Positions 1 to 7,958 of a stretch of DNA of 30,559 bases are shown here, piece after piece. The DNA is taken from the NCBI GenBank assembly GCA_002308435.1, contig DBUY01000055.1:1-30559 (forward strand), in the 5' to 3' direction. Positions within the stretch are counted from its first letter, which is position 1. Each line of letters begins with the position of its first letter. Source of the DNA: Proteobacteria bacterium UBA1278. Its GTDB lineage: Bacteria; Pseudomonadota; Gammaproteobacteria; Comchoanobacterales; Comchoanobacteraceae. Under the pieces are notes generated by a model, which was not told where the DNA came from, ran no database searches, and saw nothing but the letters and a program-made list of their open reading frames with translations. The position numbers were made by a program, and so were the translations under genes.

Positions 1-297
1 GCTAGGAAAGTGCTTGCTACACACATGGATCAACTGCATGCAATGGCGGACGCGTTAATGAAATACGAGACCATCGACAAGAATCAAATCCAGGATATTA
101 TGACAGGAAAAAAAGTTCGGCAACCAGATAACTGGGTTGAAACCACAAATAAAGGGAGTGGATCGTCTACAAAGGATGATAAAACAACCGCTAAACGTTC
201 TACTACCAAAAGTACAACGACGCGAACACGCCGTAAAAAAGCACAAGATGATCCCACAGATAAAGATTTAATTGTCGAGAGCGACCCCGGCGTTTAA
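1..297 (+). CDS. ftsH: ATP-dependent zinc metalloprotease FtsH, C-terminal end (partial)
   Basis: The frame is open from base 1, so the gene begins outside the window. The first about 45 residues match the end of the FtsH peptidase domain, with the typical block around LHAMADALMKYETID followed by QIQDIMTGKKVRQP. FtsH is the membrane-anchored AAA+ protease that degrades misassembled membrane proteins and regulatory proteins such as LpxC in enterobacteria. After the conserved part comes a tail of about 50 residues rich in Lys, Thr, Ser and Arg, including a basic TRTRRKK cluster, ending in acidic residues. Such tails are variable in FtsH, but this one resembles in composition the much longer tail of S2 in this window. 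The stop lies 5 bp before glmM, so the two are probably co-transcribed. folP, which commonly sits between them in gammaproteobacteria, is absent. Confidence 0.93.
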   Translation, partial: ARKVLATHMDQLHAMADALMKYETIDKNQIQDIMTGKKVRQPDNWVETTNKGSGSSTKDDKTTAKRSTTKSTTTRTRRKKAQDDPTDKDLIVESDPGV

Positions 298-302
298 ATC
301 AA

Positions 303-1643
303 ATGGCAGTTACAACGAAAAGCGGCCAAAAAATCGCATTTGGAACTGATGGCATACGCGCAGAGCTTGGTCAGAATGGGATATCACCATCGGGTATGCT
401 TGAGATAGGCTGGGCCTTTGGCATCGTATTAGCCGAGCGAACAACAAGCCCCACTATTTGTGTAGCAACCGATACGCGCGCCTCTGCAAATTGTTTAGAA
501 AATGCGCTCATCAGTGGATTCGTCGCTGCTGGAGTGCACGTAGAGAGGCTTGGTGTCCAGCCTACGCCAGTGGTACCATTTTGGATACGACATAGTCAGC
601 TCAGTGCAGGCGTCATGCTGACCGCCTCACACAACAAGGCGAAAGATAATGGAATAAAGCTATTTAATGCACTCGGTGAGAAAATTTCAAGCGCAGAGAG
701 AGAAGCATTGATTAAAGCAATCGATAATCCTTGTGAAATATCTGAAAAGACATGTTTTGGGCAAATAGTATCTTGTCAAGATGCTGCAGCCGAAGCTTAC
801 ACGCAGTATGTTATTGCAGCTTGTGCGATGGATAATCAATCTGAGAAAGTACTGCATGTCGTCATTGATCCAGGCTATGGTGCAGCCAGCCTCATCGCTG
901 AACCAATTTTTAAATCACTCGGCTATCAGGTGAGTATCATACACACGCGTTATGACGGCTATAACATTAATTGTAAATCCGGCTCAACGAGCCCCGAGGT
1001 ATTACAAGAAGAAGTGATCAATCAAAAGGCAGATTATGGGATCGCATTTGATGGGGACGCGGACCGGGTTATCATAGTGGATGCCAAAGGGCGTCTCGTC
1101 GATGGAGACAACCTCCTATTCATTCTTGCATTAACACAGAAGACTAAACGAAAAGTTGTCATCACACCGATGTCCAACCAAGGACTCACTGAAATACTGC
1201 AAAAAAATGATATTGAAGTAGTAGTCGCACCAGTGGGCGACCAGAACGTCTATGAGGCCATGAAGGCACACTCAGCAAGCTTTGGTGCAGAACCTAATGG
1301 CCACGTTATTATTGGTAATATCAATCAGTCTGGCGATGGTATCATGGCTGCCGCAACCGTCTTAAAGTCAGTACATATCAGTGCAATGCCACTGGTTGTA
1401 TGGGTAGATAAGCTTGTAAAATACCCTCAGCGTGTCATAAATATCCCTTTCCATGATGAAGCAGAACGTACTCAATTGTATGATCAAGTCACCTCAATAC
1501 TAGATAAAGCCGAGCATATAGAGGCGAGTAGTCGATTTTCAGGGACAGAGCCAATGCTGCGGGTTTTGCTGACTGCAAATCCTGGCTATGAGCAAAACAT
1601 CGAGCGTGTTGCGCAAGATCTACAATTACTGGGCGTTGAGTAA
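303..1643 (+). CDS. glmM: Phosphoglucosamine mutase GlmM
   Basis: The 446-residue protein has the usual family length. GlmM converts glucosamine-6-phosphate to glucosamine-1-phosphate in the cytoplasm, on the route to UDP-GlcNAc for peptidoglycan and lipid A. Visible motifs are FGTDGIR (residues 13-19), the phosphoserine loop TASHN with catalytic Ser109, the metal site DGDADR (250-255), the sugar-binding EPNGH, and the phosphate-binding SGTEP near the C-terminus. The active-site loop reads HNK where HNP is usual, and the phosphate loop reads RFSGTEP where RPSGTEP is usual; both are mild deviations. The ATG at 303 adds about 8 residues before the conserved start and has no strong ribosome binding site, so translation may be coupled to ftsH. 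GlmM is preferred over phosphomannomutase because of the motif pattern and the ftsH context. Confidence 0.94.
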   Translation: MAVTTKSGQKIAFGTDGIRAELGQNGISPSGMLEIGWAFGIVLAERTTSPTICVATDTRASANCLENALISGFVAAGVHVERLGVQPTPVVPFWIRHSQLSAGVMLTASHNKAKDNGIKLFNALGEKISSAEREALIKAIDNPCEISEKTCFGQIVSCQDAAAEAYTQYVIAACAMDNQSEKVLHVVIDPGYGAASLIAEPIFKSLGYQVSIIHTRYDGYNINCKSGSTSPEVLQEEVINQKADYGIAFDGDADRVIIVDAKGRLVDGDNLLFILALTQKTKRKVVITPMSNQGLTEILQKNDIEVVVAPVGDQNVYEAMKAHSASFGAEPNGHVIIGNINQSGDGIMAAATVLKSVHISAMPLVVWVDKLVKYPQRVINIPFHDEAERTQLYDQVTSILDKAEHIEASSRFSGTEPMLRVLLTANPGYEQNIERVAQDLQLLGVE

Positions 1644-1759
1644 TCGCTAGTTGTTTGCCCTGATCATTTTAAATATAAAATCCCCGATAGCTACTCGGTA
1701 TGATTCAATGATATCCAACAAATAACAGTTTTCAGAAACAAAGAAATTTCCAGGAGACG

Positions 1760-1792
1760 TTGGCAACAATGATTGAACAGTTTACACTGTTC
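1760..1792 (+). promoter_or_regulatory. Predicted promoter of pepP-ubiH-ubiI with overlapping palindromic operator
   Basis: TTGGCA (1760-1765) and TACACT (1783-1788) are separated by 17 bp and resemble a sigma70 promoter. A perfect inverted repeat, GAACAGT-TTAC-ACTGTTC (1775-1792), lies over the spacer and the -10 element, where a bound repressor would block RNA polymerase. The arms are 7 bp with a 4-bp centre. It does not match the enterobacterial LexA box (CTGT-N8-ACAG). The regulator is unknown. It could also act as a hairpin in the glmM trailer, but no T-tract follows. Confidence 0.5.
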
Positions 1793-1820
1793 TCATGAAT
1801 AATGAAGTAGATGTGTCTAT

Positions 1821-3062
1821 ATGGATCAATACAAAGAGAGACGTCAGACGGTTCTGAGCCGTATGCCAGATAACGCTATGGTTGTCGTCACTGGCGCGGT
1901 CAGACAGCATCAGTCGGCTGACCAGTACTATCCATTTCAGCAGACTGGTGACTTTTATTATCTCACGGGCTGGACTGAACCGGATGGTGTTCTTATATTG
2001 ATTAAGCAATCAGGTATGCGGTCAATACTATTTCATACTGGAGAAAACGCACACGATCAGCGATGGCATGGACGAAATATTTCACACGGCGATGCAATAC
2101 AAATTTATGGATTTAACCAGGCTGAGCCACGAGAAAAATTTGACAAGTGGTTGGCACAGCATCGCAGTAAATTTGAACATGTCCATTTTTATATGACCCA
2201 GGTCAATCCAAGGTATCAGAGCACCAATTCACAGTCCTCGAACATCGAAATAAAAACCTGGCTTGCTGAGATGCGACTCATAAAAAGCGAGCAGGAGTTG
2301 GCACATATTCGGCGTGCCTGTTCAATCACAACACAGGCACATCGACTAACGATAGAAGCAGCAGCCCAATCACAATTCGAGAACGAGCGTGAGGTGGCTG
2401 CAACGTTTCAATACCATAGCATGATGCTCGGCGCAGATCGTCTTGCCTACGACACGATTGCCGCAAGTGGTGACAACGCGTGTATCCTTCATTACACAGA
2501 TAATAACGAGGACATTAAAGCCGGTAGCTGTATTTTACTCGATGCTGGTGCGAGTTGTGGGTCCTATGCTGCTGATGTGACCAGAACATGGCCAATTTCT
2601 GGACAGTTTAGCCGAGAACAGGCAATTATATATGATATTGTTTTTGAGGCGCACCAATCCTGTTTTGCCATGCTGAAATCAGGTGTGAAAATGAGCGATG
2701 TACAGAAGCTCAGTCAGAAGATGCTCGTAGACGGGCTCATAACACACGGTATTGTTGAGAAAGAGTGTGACTCAGATACTGTGTTTAAAGCGTTTTATGG
2801 TCACGGCGTTGGGCACTCATTGGGCCTAGATGTTCATGATCCAAGTCCTCCTCGTGGCGCATTTGAGCTTCGTGAAAATGTGGTGGTGACCCTCGAACCT
2901 GGTTTGTATATCACCAGCCACGAATTATTAAAAGATAAGCGCTTCCTTGGCATTGGCGTTCGTCTAGAAGATAATTGTCTTGTCAAAACAAACGGGGCAT
3001 TGAACCTGACACAAGCAGTCCCGATAAAGCGCTCTGAAATTGAGCTGTTGATGAGAAAATAA
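1821..3062 (+). CDS. pepP: Xaa-Pro aminopeptidase PepP (M24B)
   Basis: This 413-residue protein has the two-domain pita-bread architecture: an N-terminal aminopeptidase P domain (about 1-130) and the M24 metallopeptidase domain (about 155-395). It removes N-terminal residues from peptides whose second residue is proline, in the cytoplasm, using two metal ions. All five metal ligands can be identified: Asp241 and Asp252 (in LLDAGA and AADVTRTWP), His332 (HGVGHSLGLDVHD), Glu359 (LEPGLYI) and Glu383 (GVRLEDN). The length is a little below E. coli PepP (about 440). Its stop overlaps the ubiH start by one base (TAATG), and the pepP-ubiH-ubiI order is classic for gammaproteobacteria. The likely promoter lies at 1760-1788. 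Confidence 0.94.
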   Translation: MDQYKERRQTVLSRMPDNAMVVVTGAVRQHQSADQYYPFQQTGDFYYLTGWTEPDGVLILIKQSGMRSILFHTGENAHDQRWHGRNISHGDAIQIYGFNQAEPREKFDKWLAQHRSKFEHVHFYMTQVNPRYQSTNSQSSNIEIKTWLAEMRLIKSEQELAHIRRACSITTQAHRLTIEAAAQSQFENEREVAATFQYHSMMLGADRLAYDTIAASGDNACILHYTDNNEDIKAGSCILLDAGASCGSYAADVTRTWPISGQFSREQAIIYDIVFEAHQSCFAMLKSGVKMSDVQKLSQKMLVDGLITHGIVEKECDSDTVFKAFYGHGVGHSLGLDVHDPSPPRGAFELRENVVVTLEPGLYITSHELLKDKRFLGIGVRLEDNCLVKTNGALNLTQAVPIKRSEIELLMRK

Positions 3063-4198
3063 TGACTGATATAACAGATATTGCCGTAGTGGGTGGCGGA
3101 CTAGTTGGGTTAATGGCTGCGCAATGTTTCGCACAGAGCGGCTGCTCAGTCCGGCATATTTACCCCAAATGTACGACGCCACCTAACGCGGATTACCCAA
3201 TATCTCTGCGCCAGTCCAGCCAAGAACTACTCGAATCGCTGGATTTGTGGACTCATGAAGTAGAGATTTCTTCGATGCGACAATTGCACATCTCCGCAGT
3301 TGGGCAATTTGGTATGCTACAGATAGCACCCAAAAATCAGATGCTGGCACATGTAGTGAGTGCCCAGAAATTACTGGCGTATATGCAAATACAGGTAAAG
3401 CAACAAGAAAATATCATGACAACACATACAAAAGTGGTTGATGTTGAGTCAAGTTCAGATGAGTTTGTCCTAATTTGTGAAAGACGATCCTGGAAATGCC
3501 GACGCTTGATCATTGCCGATGGTGTATTTTCTCCTCTCTCTCGCATACTCGGCGTGAGAGCAAAAACTTACCCAAAAATGATGCAAAGCAGTATTTGTAG
3601 AGTCAGTACGGATGGTTGGCCAAAGGGGCAGGGCCTAATCAGAAAAACATCACACTCAATTTTGGGATGTATTCCAAGAAACAAAAATGAAGGTTGGGTT
3701 ATTGCAACTCAATTAGCCCCAGAGAAAGAAATACATCGACCAAGCGTATCGACGCTGAGGAAGCATATTGAAGATTGCTTATCAACGCGAATTGGAAAGC
3801 TGACGGATTTTGAGCTCATGTCCGAAAAAAACAGCATCTTACAGATGAGAAAAATGAGTAGCCAAGCACGAATCATTCATATTGGTAACAGCTGCATCAG
3901 CACACCGCCAATCGGAGCACAAGGACTCAACATGGCAATTCAAGATATTACCGCATGTCAACGAATACAGACGCACACAAACTGGATGAATAATGAACCG
4001 ATGGCTTGGCAGCATCAATTACAAGCCTATTGTCAGCCAAGACATGATAGTTGGTACAAAAAAATATCACTGCTGATGGAGCATTTACGTAATCCAGGGC
4101 CGCTTAATCAGCTTTCTGAGCAAGCAGTATGGTTTATGCTAGGGATCAGCCAGCAAGCAGAGAATCAACTTAAAGCATTAGGCTTAGGGTATGGATAA
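3062..4198 (+). CDS. ubiH: UbiH-like FAD-dependent monooxygenase (ubiquinone biosynthesis)
   Basis: This 378-residue flavoprotein monooxygenase probably performs a ring hydroxylation of ubiquinone synthesis, at the inner face of the membrane. It has an N-terminal Rossmann motif (VVGGGLVG, residues 9-16), an ADG motif (152-154) matching the second FAD/NAD(P)H element of the family, and a GNS/PPIGAQGLN segment (275-290) that takes the place of GD/HPIAGQG. E. coli UbiH also has GN rather than GD there. The sequence is quite divergent, so assignment to UbiH rather than UbiF or UbiM rests on position between pepP and ubiI. It overlaps pepP by 1 nt and ubiI by 8 nt, indicating translational coupling. 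Confidence 0.82.
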   Translation: MTDITDIAVVGGGLVGLMAAQCFAQSGCSVRHIYPKCTTPPNADYPISLRQSSQELLESLDLWTHEVEISSMRQLHISAVGQFGMLQIAPKNQMLAHVVSAQKLLAYMQIQVKQQENIMTTHTKVVDVESSSDEFVLICERRSWKCRRLIIADGVFSPLSRILGVRAKTYPKMMQSSICRVSTDGWPKGQGLIRKTSHSILGCIPRNKNEGWVIATQLAPEKEIHRPSVSTLRKHIEDCLSTRIGKLTDFELMSEKNSILQMRKMSSQARIIHIGNSCISTPPIGAQGLNMAIQDITACQRIQTHTNWMNNEPMAWQHQLQAYCQPRHDSWYKKISLLMEHLRNPGPLNQLSEQAVWFMLGISQQAENQLKALGLGYG

Positions 4199-5378
4199 AC
4201 AGAAAAATCAACCTATTGAAGTGGACATAGTCGTCGTGGGTGCCGGAATTATCGGGCTCGCTACAGCTGCCAGTGCAGCAAAATTGGGTATGCGTGTTTG
4301 CTGTATAGATCAACAGCTTCCGCCAGAAAAAGAGGGAGCAATTTATGGCCAAGAGCAGCTACAGTCAGCATGGGTCAGTGCACTAGCAAGCCCAGGGGTC
4401 ACATTACTGGATGAAATTGGCGTATGGGATGATTTAAAGGATCATGCGTGCCCATATCATCATATGCGGGTTGAGATATATGGCGCACCGATTCATCTCT
4501 CCCATCGCGACGCGATGACGCCAAATCTTGGTCACATACTCAATAACTTTAGGATTAAGCAGGCACTATGGCAAAGCTGTCGTGCGTCCGATGGTGTTGT
4601 TTTTCTTCAAGACACTCCTCAAGAATGGCGCCATGAAGAGCAGCAGTTGTATACTACGAGTGGTCAACAAATCACGGCAGCGTTATGTGTTGGGGCTGAC
4701 GGTGTCAATTCATGGTGTCGAAGTGCAGCTGGGATCAGTCACATACAACACGAGTATATCCAAGATAACGCACTAGTCGGTATGCTACAACACGGCAAGC
4801 CACATCATCAAACTGCGAGGCAGTATTTCAGTGAACACGGTGTCCTAGGCATTCTGCCAAGCACGGATTATCATCGCAGTATCTATGTATGGTCATCAGC
4901 AAGAGGACAATCACAGGCAGATAGTTTGGCTAGGATGCTGCAACGTGTCCCATCAGAAATCGGATCATTGAAACTCATAGGAGAGCCAAGAAGCCACCGT
5001 ATTGTCAGTCAGCGTGTCACAAAGTATCACCAGCGACAAATAGTACTGGCTGGTGATGCAGCAGTTTCGGTACATCCACTCGCCGGACAAGGCATGAATA
5101 TTGGATTGAGACACGTAATAATGCTGATGAAGCAGCTTAAATATGCCCATCGAAATAGCCAGTTATTTTCTAATCAGCAGATTCTCTCTCGTTATCAGGA
5201 ATTATGTTGCGGCTTTGATGCCTTGTCATGCGAAACCTACTCGCATATGCGTAGATGGCTGTGCCATAGATCGGGCGTATGGAGTCATTTTGTAGGACTG
5301 GGCGTGCGTTGCTTTAATCAAGCGGCAACTGTAAAGCGGGTATTGATTCGACACGCATTACATGCAAACATACATTAG
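4191..5378 (+). CDS. ubiI: UbiI/VisC-family FAD-dependent monooxygenase
   Basis: This 395-residue protein belongs to the UbiH/UbiF/VisC family. UbiI hydroxylates C5 of the ubiquinone ring in E. coli. Motifs are VVGAGIIG (15-22), GADG (168-171) and the FAD-binding GDAAVSVHPLAGQGMNIG segment (288-305), all better conserved than in the preceding ubiH. The start ATG lies inside the last codons of ubiH (8-nt overlap), so the two monooxygenases are translated together. In many relatives zapA and 6S RNA are close by; here 6S RNA is about 4 kb downstream and zapA is not in the window. Its exact ring position (C5 or C6) cannot be told from sequence alone. Confidence 0.86.
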   Translation: MDKQKNQPIEVDIVVVGAGIIGLATAASAAKLGMRVCCIDQQLPPEKEGAIYGQEQLQSAWVSALASPGVTLLDEIGVWDDLKDHACPYHHMRVEIYGAPIHLSHRDAMTPNLGHILNNFRIKQALWQSCRASDGVVFLQDTPQEWRHEEQQLYTTSGQQITAALCVGADGVNSWCRSAAGISHIQHEYIQDNALVGMLQHGKPHHQTARQYFSEHGVLGILPSTDYHRSIYVWSSARGQSQADSLARMLQRVPSEIGSLKLIGEPRSHRIVSQRVTKYHQRQIVLAGDAAVSVHPLAGQGMNIGLRHVIMLMKQLKYAHRNSQLFSNQQILSRYQELCCGFDALSCETYSHMRRWLCHRSGVWSHFVGLGVRCFNQAATVKRVLIRHALHANIH

Positions 5379-5462
5379 AGCTTACAACATCATTAAAATG
5401 ATAATCTAAAGGTTTATTTTTAGTCGGTGCTCGAGTACAATGTTTAAAAACAGAGGTTTCAA

Positions 5463-5891
5463 ATGCGATTACAAAACATACTTATTGTCAGCCTAGTACT
5501 ACTTTCCAACGCCTTGTTTGCGCAGTTTTACGATCTGCCTTGCGTACCTGGTGACAAGTCCATGTGCACAGGAAAGCACTGCGCCAACATCCGATTCGTA
5601 AATGAAGTTGATTCAGTTGCTAATATTGCTGGACAGCTCCGCGCAAAGTTATCCGGTGCTGCAAAACTGTTCTCAAACGGAAAATTCGAAATTCGAAAAC
5701 AGTTCCCAGCTCGGTCTACGCATAGCTGCTATATCGATATGACGAAGTTCTACTCAAATGTCAAACAAGTAGATGTCAATCTTTCTTATAATGGAACTGC
5801 GTGCAATCACTTTCTCCCAAAAAGTCAGATTGGCAGTGGCGCTCCCTTCATAATAAAGCTACAAGGCAATAAGTGCGTCATCACCCGCTAG
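5463..5891 (+). CDS. Small secreted six-cysteine protein of unknown function
   Basis: I do not recognise a family for this 142-residue protein. It begins with a clear signal peptide: a basic start, a hydrophobic stretch at residues 5-18 and a likely cleavage after Ala20 (ALFA|QF). The mature part is about 122 residues with six cysteines (27, 35, 40, 89, 114, 138), an even number consistent with disulfides formed in the periplasm or outside the cell. A ribosome binding site (AGAGG, 5452-5456) precedes the ATG, and a possible -10 (TACAAT, 5436-5441) with a weak -35 suggests its own promoter. It ends 7 nt before dapB and may be co-transcribed with it. The second half (about residues 75-140) looks beta-rich. 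No membrane anchor or lipobox is seen. Confidence 0.75.
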   Translation: MRLQNILIVSLVLLSNALFAQFYDLPCVPGDKSMCTGKHCANIRFVNEVDSVANIAGQLRAKLSGAAKLFSNGKFEIRKQFPARSTHSCYIDMTKFYSNVKQVDVNLSYNGTACNHFLPKSQIGSGAPFIIKLQGNKCVITR

Positions 5892-5898
5892 TTCTTAG

Positions 5899-6642
5899 AT
5901 GACACAAACAGCTATCGTCGTTGGCGCAAACGGGAAAATGGGAAAAATTGCCTGCAATGCGCTAATCGAGTACAAACCAAATATATCAGTGATCCCGGTA
6001 TCACGAGCAGACAATCTGAGTGAAGTCATATCCCAGTCCAGAGCTTGTATTGCTTTAGAGCTCACAGACGTTAATAGCGTATATTCAAACTCTCAAGTTT
6101 TGCTTGAGCATGGAATACCAACAGTCATCGGCGCAAGCGGATTGACAAGCGAACAAAAGCACCATCTGAATCAATTAGCTGTGAGAACCGATGTGCCCTG
6201 CCTAATAGTGCCAAACTTCTCAATAGCAGCCGTTTTGATGAACCAGGCTGCAAAATTAGCTGCACCGTTTTTGAACGATTGCGAGATTATTGAGTATCAC
6301 CACACACAGAAAAAAGATGCCCCTTCAGCGACCAGTATCGATACCGCTAATCAGGTGAAGTTGGCCCGGCTTAACGCTTTAGAAAACAGCGGTGATCAGA
6401 ATGCGCATTGGCGTGGTAGTGTGCCAATACACAGCATACGCTGCTCGGGCGTGCTTGCAAAACAGGACGTTATCTTTGCTCAGAGAGGGGAGACCTTAAC
6501 GATTAGTCTCAACCAAATTGACCGATATGCATTTGCGCCAGGTATATGTATGGCGATGGGGCGTATTACCGCATTGCCCGCTGGGATACATACCGGAATA
6601 GAAAATGTATTTGATTTCTATGTGCAAAATATTTCACCCTAG
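5899..6642 (+). CDS. dapB: 4-hydroxy-tetrahydrodipicolinate reductase DapB (divergent)
   Basis: DapB reduces hydroxy-tetrahydrodipicolinate with NAD(P)H in the lysine/diaminopimelate pathway, which supplies peptidoglycan. The 247-residue protein has the Rossmann motif GANGKMG (9-15) and the active-site block HHTQKKDAPSATS (134-146), giving catalytic His134 and Lys138 by comparison with E. coli His159/Lys163. Deviations are visible: the substrate-binding SGT of the family is SAT, and the conserved GEHT of the C-terminal half is replaced by AKQD. It is shorter than E. coli DapB (273). No good ribosome binding site precedes the ATG, and it starts 7 nt after the secreted protein, so coupling is likely. 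The motifs make the family clear, while full activity is inferred. Confidence 0.88.
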   Translation: MTQTAIVVGANGKMGKIACNALIEYKPNISVIPVSRADNLSEVISQSRACIALELTDVNSVYSNSQVLLEHGIPTVIGASGLTSEQKHHLNQLAVRTDVPCLIVPNFSIAAVLMNQAAKLAAPFLNDCEIIEYHHTQKKDAPSATSIDTANQVKLARLNALENSGDQNAHWRGSVPIHSIRCSGVLAKQDVIFAQRGETLTISLNQIDRYAFAPGICMAMGRITALPAGIHTGIENVFDFYVQNISP

Positions 6643-6687
6643 ATCTAGACACTAATCCCAAAAGCGATCACATGGGGGGCCAAAGTC

Positions 6688-7938
6688 ATGAATACCATAA
6701 CCAATGAAAAGTTTGTTAATAGTTACTATGTATATATCACCCTAGTATTAATGGAGTCTCTTCGCTGGTTGAGTTTTGTCGGCGGCTTTGGGGTGCTTGG
6801 ATATATGGCGCAGGATCTTGCTTTGAATATCGGCTATGCGCAGGCTAAGTTGATTCTTCCTTTCGTGGCGGGTGTTGCTGTTGGGCAGCTACTCGTTGGC
6901 TTTCTTTCAGATCGATATGGTCGAGTCCGTATTTTTGTCATTTTTTGCAATCTTTATGCAATCGCATCTTTGCTCTGTCTACTAGAGCACAGTATGACTT
7001 TATTTTTGTTATTTCGATTTTTATCGGGTCTTGCCAGCCCTGTTGGAGAGATCACAGTGAGGGCATTAATAGCTGATATGTGTGATTTAAAAGAAGGTGG
7101 CAAATTGTTCTCAAAAGTTGTTGCAGGTTCCTTTATACTTGTCGGGGTCGCGCCAGTCATACTGGGGTATATGGGCGGAAATATGGGGTGGCGTTCTCTT
7201 TTTGTGGCAATCGCTATTCTCTGCTGCGCCGTATCAGCAACAGCCTATAATCTCTTGGAGGCTTCCGAGCAGGCGAATCGCCAACAGACAAAAGTGCCTA
7301 GCCATTTTTTTAGCCAGCTAAGGACTGTACTGGCCTCGCAACAATATCTTCAATTTTGCCTCTTTTACCTCATGAGTGGTATCATCATACAAACAACATT
7401 CTATTATAAAGCAATCATCCTGATTGATTACTTCCAGCAGTCCAAGTATTTGATCACAATTCTCCGAGGAATTGTGACGGGTATCGTCGGATATCTATCA
7501 TGTTTTTTAAACGCAAAGTTGTTAGACTCATTCAGTCCTCTTCAACTAACGCGCGTTATGTTAGTGTTAGTCTGGATTTGCTCTATCCTACAAGCAGGGC
7601 TATTTTGGATAGGCGGACCTGAGATACAAGTCGTCATTTACATCTTTGTATTTTTCTTAGCATATTTTTTCTCAAATGCAATCGCAATAAATATGTTTTT
7701 AGTGACTACTCAGAGTATGCGCCAGTATCAACTGGGCTCAGGGTTTGTGTCTTCGCTCACCATCGCTGCCTTCACAGCGACAGAGTTCGTGTCCGGGGCT
7801 TTGATATCTAGCGCTGAATTCGATAGCCCTCAATCAGCATTTATTAAGTATTCGTTATTTATACTGTGTGTCGCGTGCGCATTTTTTGTCTATTATCCGA
7901 GACTCATGCAAGATGAGAGAAAAATGATGAACCAATAA
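6688..7938 (+). CDS. MFS transporter, Bcr/CflA-like drug efflux type
   Basis: This 416-residue integral membrane protein has about 12 hydrophobic segments. The cytoplasmic loop between segments 2 and 3 carries MFS motif A (GFLSDRYGRVRIF, about residues 72-84). The following RALIADM...APVILGYMGGNMGWR segment resembles the Bcr/CflA subgroup (Pfam MFS_1), whose members export drugs or small metabolites by proton antiport. The substrate cannot be inferred. A GGGGGG stretch (6674-6679) 8 nt before the ATG may act as ribosome binding site. The gene converges with the LuxR-type regulator, only 20 bp away, and no clear terminator is seen between them. Confidence 0.85.
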   Translation: MNTITNEKFVNSYYVYITLVLMESLRWLSFVGGFGVLGYMAQDLALNIGYAQAKLILPFVAGVAVGQLLVGFLSDRYGRVRIFVIFCNLYAIASLLCLLEHSMTLFLLFRFLSGLASPVGEITVRALIADMCDLKEGGKLFSKVVAGSFILVGVAPVILGYMGGNMGWRSLFVAIAILCCAVSATAYNLLEASEQANRQQTKVPSHFFSQLRTVLASQQYLQFCLFYLMSGIIIQTTFYYKAIILIDYFQQSKYLITILRGIVTGIVGYLSCFLNAKLLDSFSPLQLTRVMLVLVWICSILQAGLFWIGGPEIQVVIYIFVFFLAYFFSNAIAINMFLVTTQSMRQYQLGSGFVSSLTIAAFTATEFVSGALISSAEFDSPQSAFIKYSLFILCVACAFFVYYPRLMQDERKMMNQ

Positions 7939-7958
7939 TACGTTTGGCATTGAGCAAT

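Noticed and set aside
1775..1792. LexA (SOS) box
   Set aside because: The palindrome has ACAG...CTGT order, opposite to CTGT-N8-ACAG, and pepP-ubiH is not a known SOS operon.
1644..1820. tRNA or secG after glmM
   Set aside because: No cloverleaf or secG-like frame is present in the 177-bp gap.
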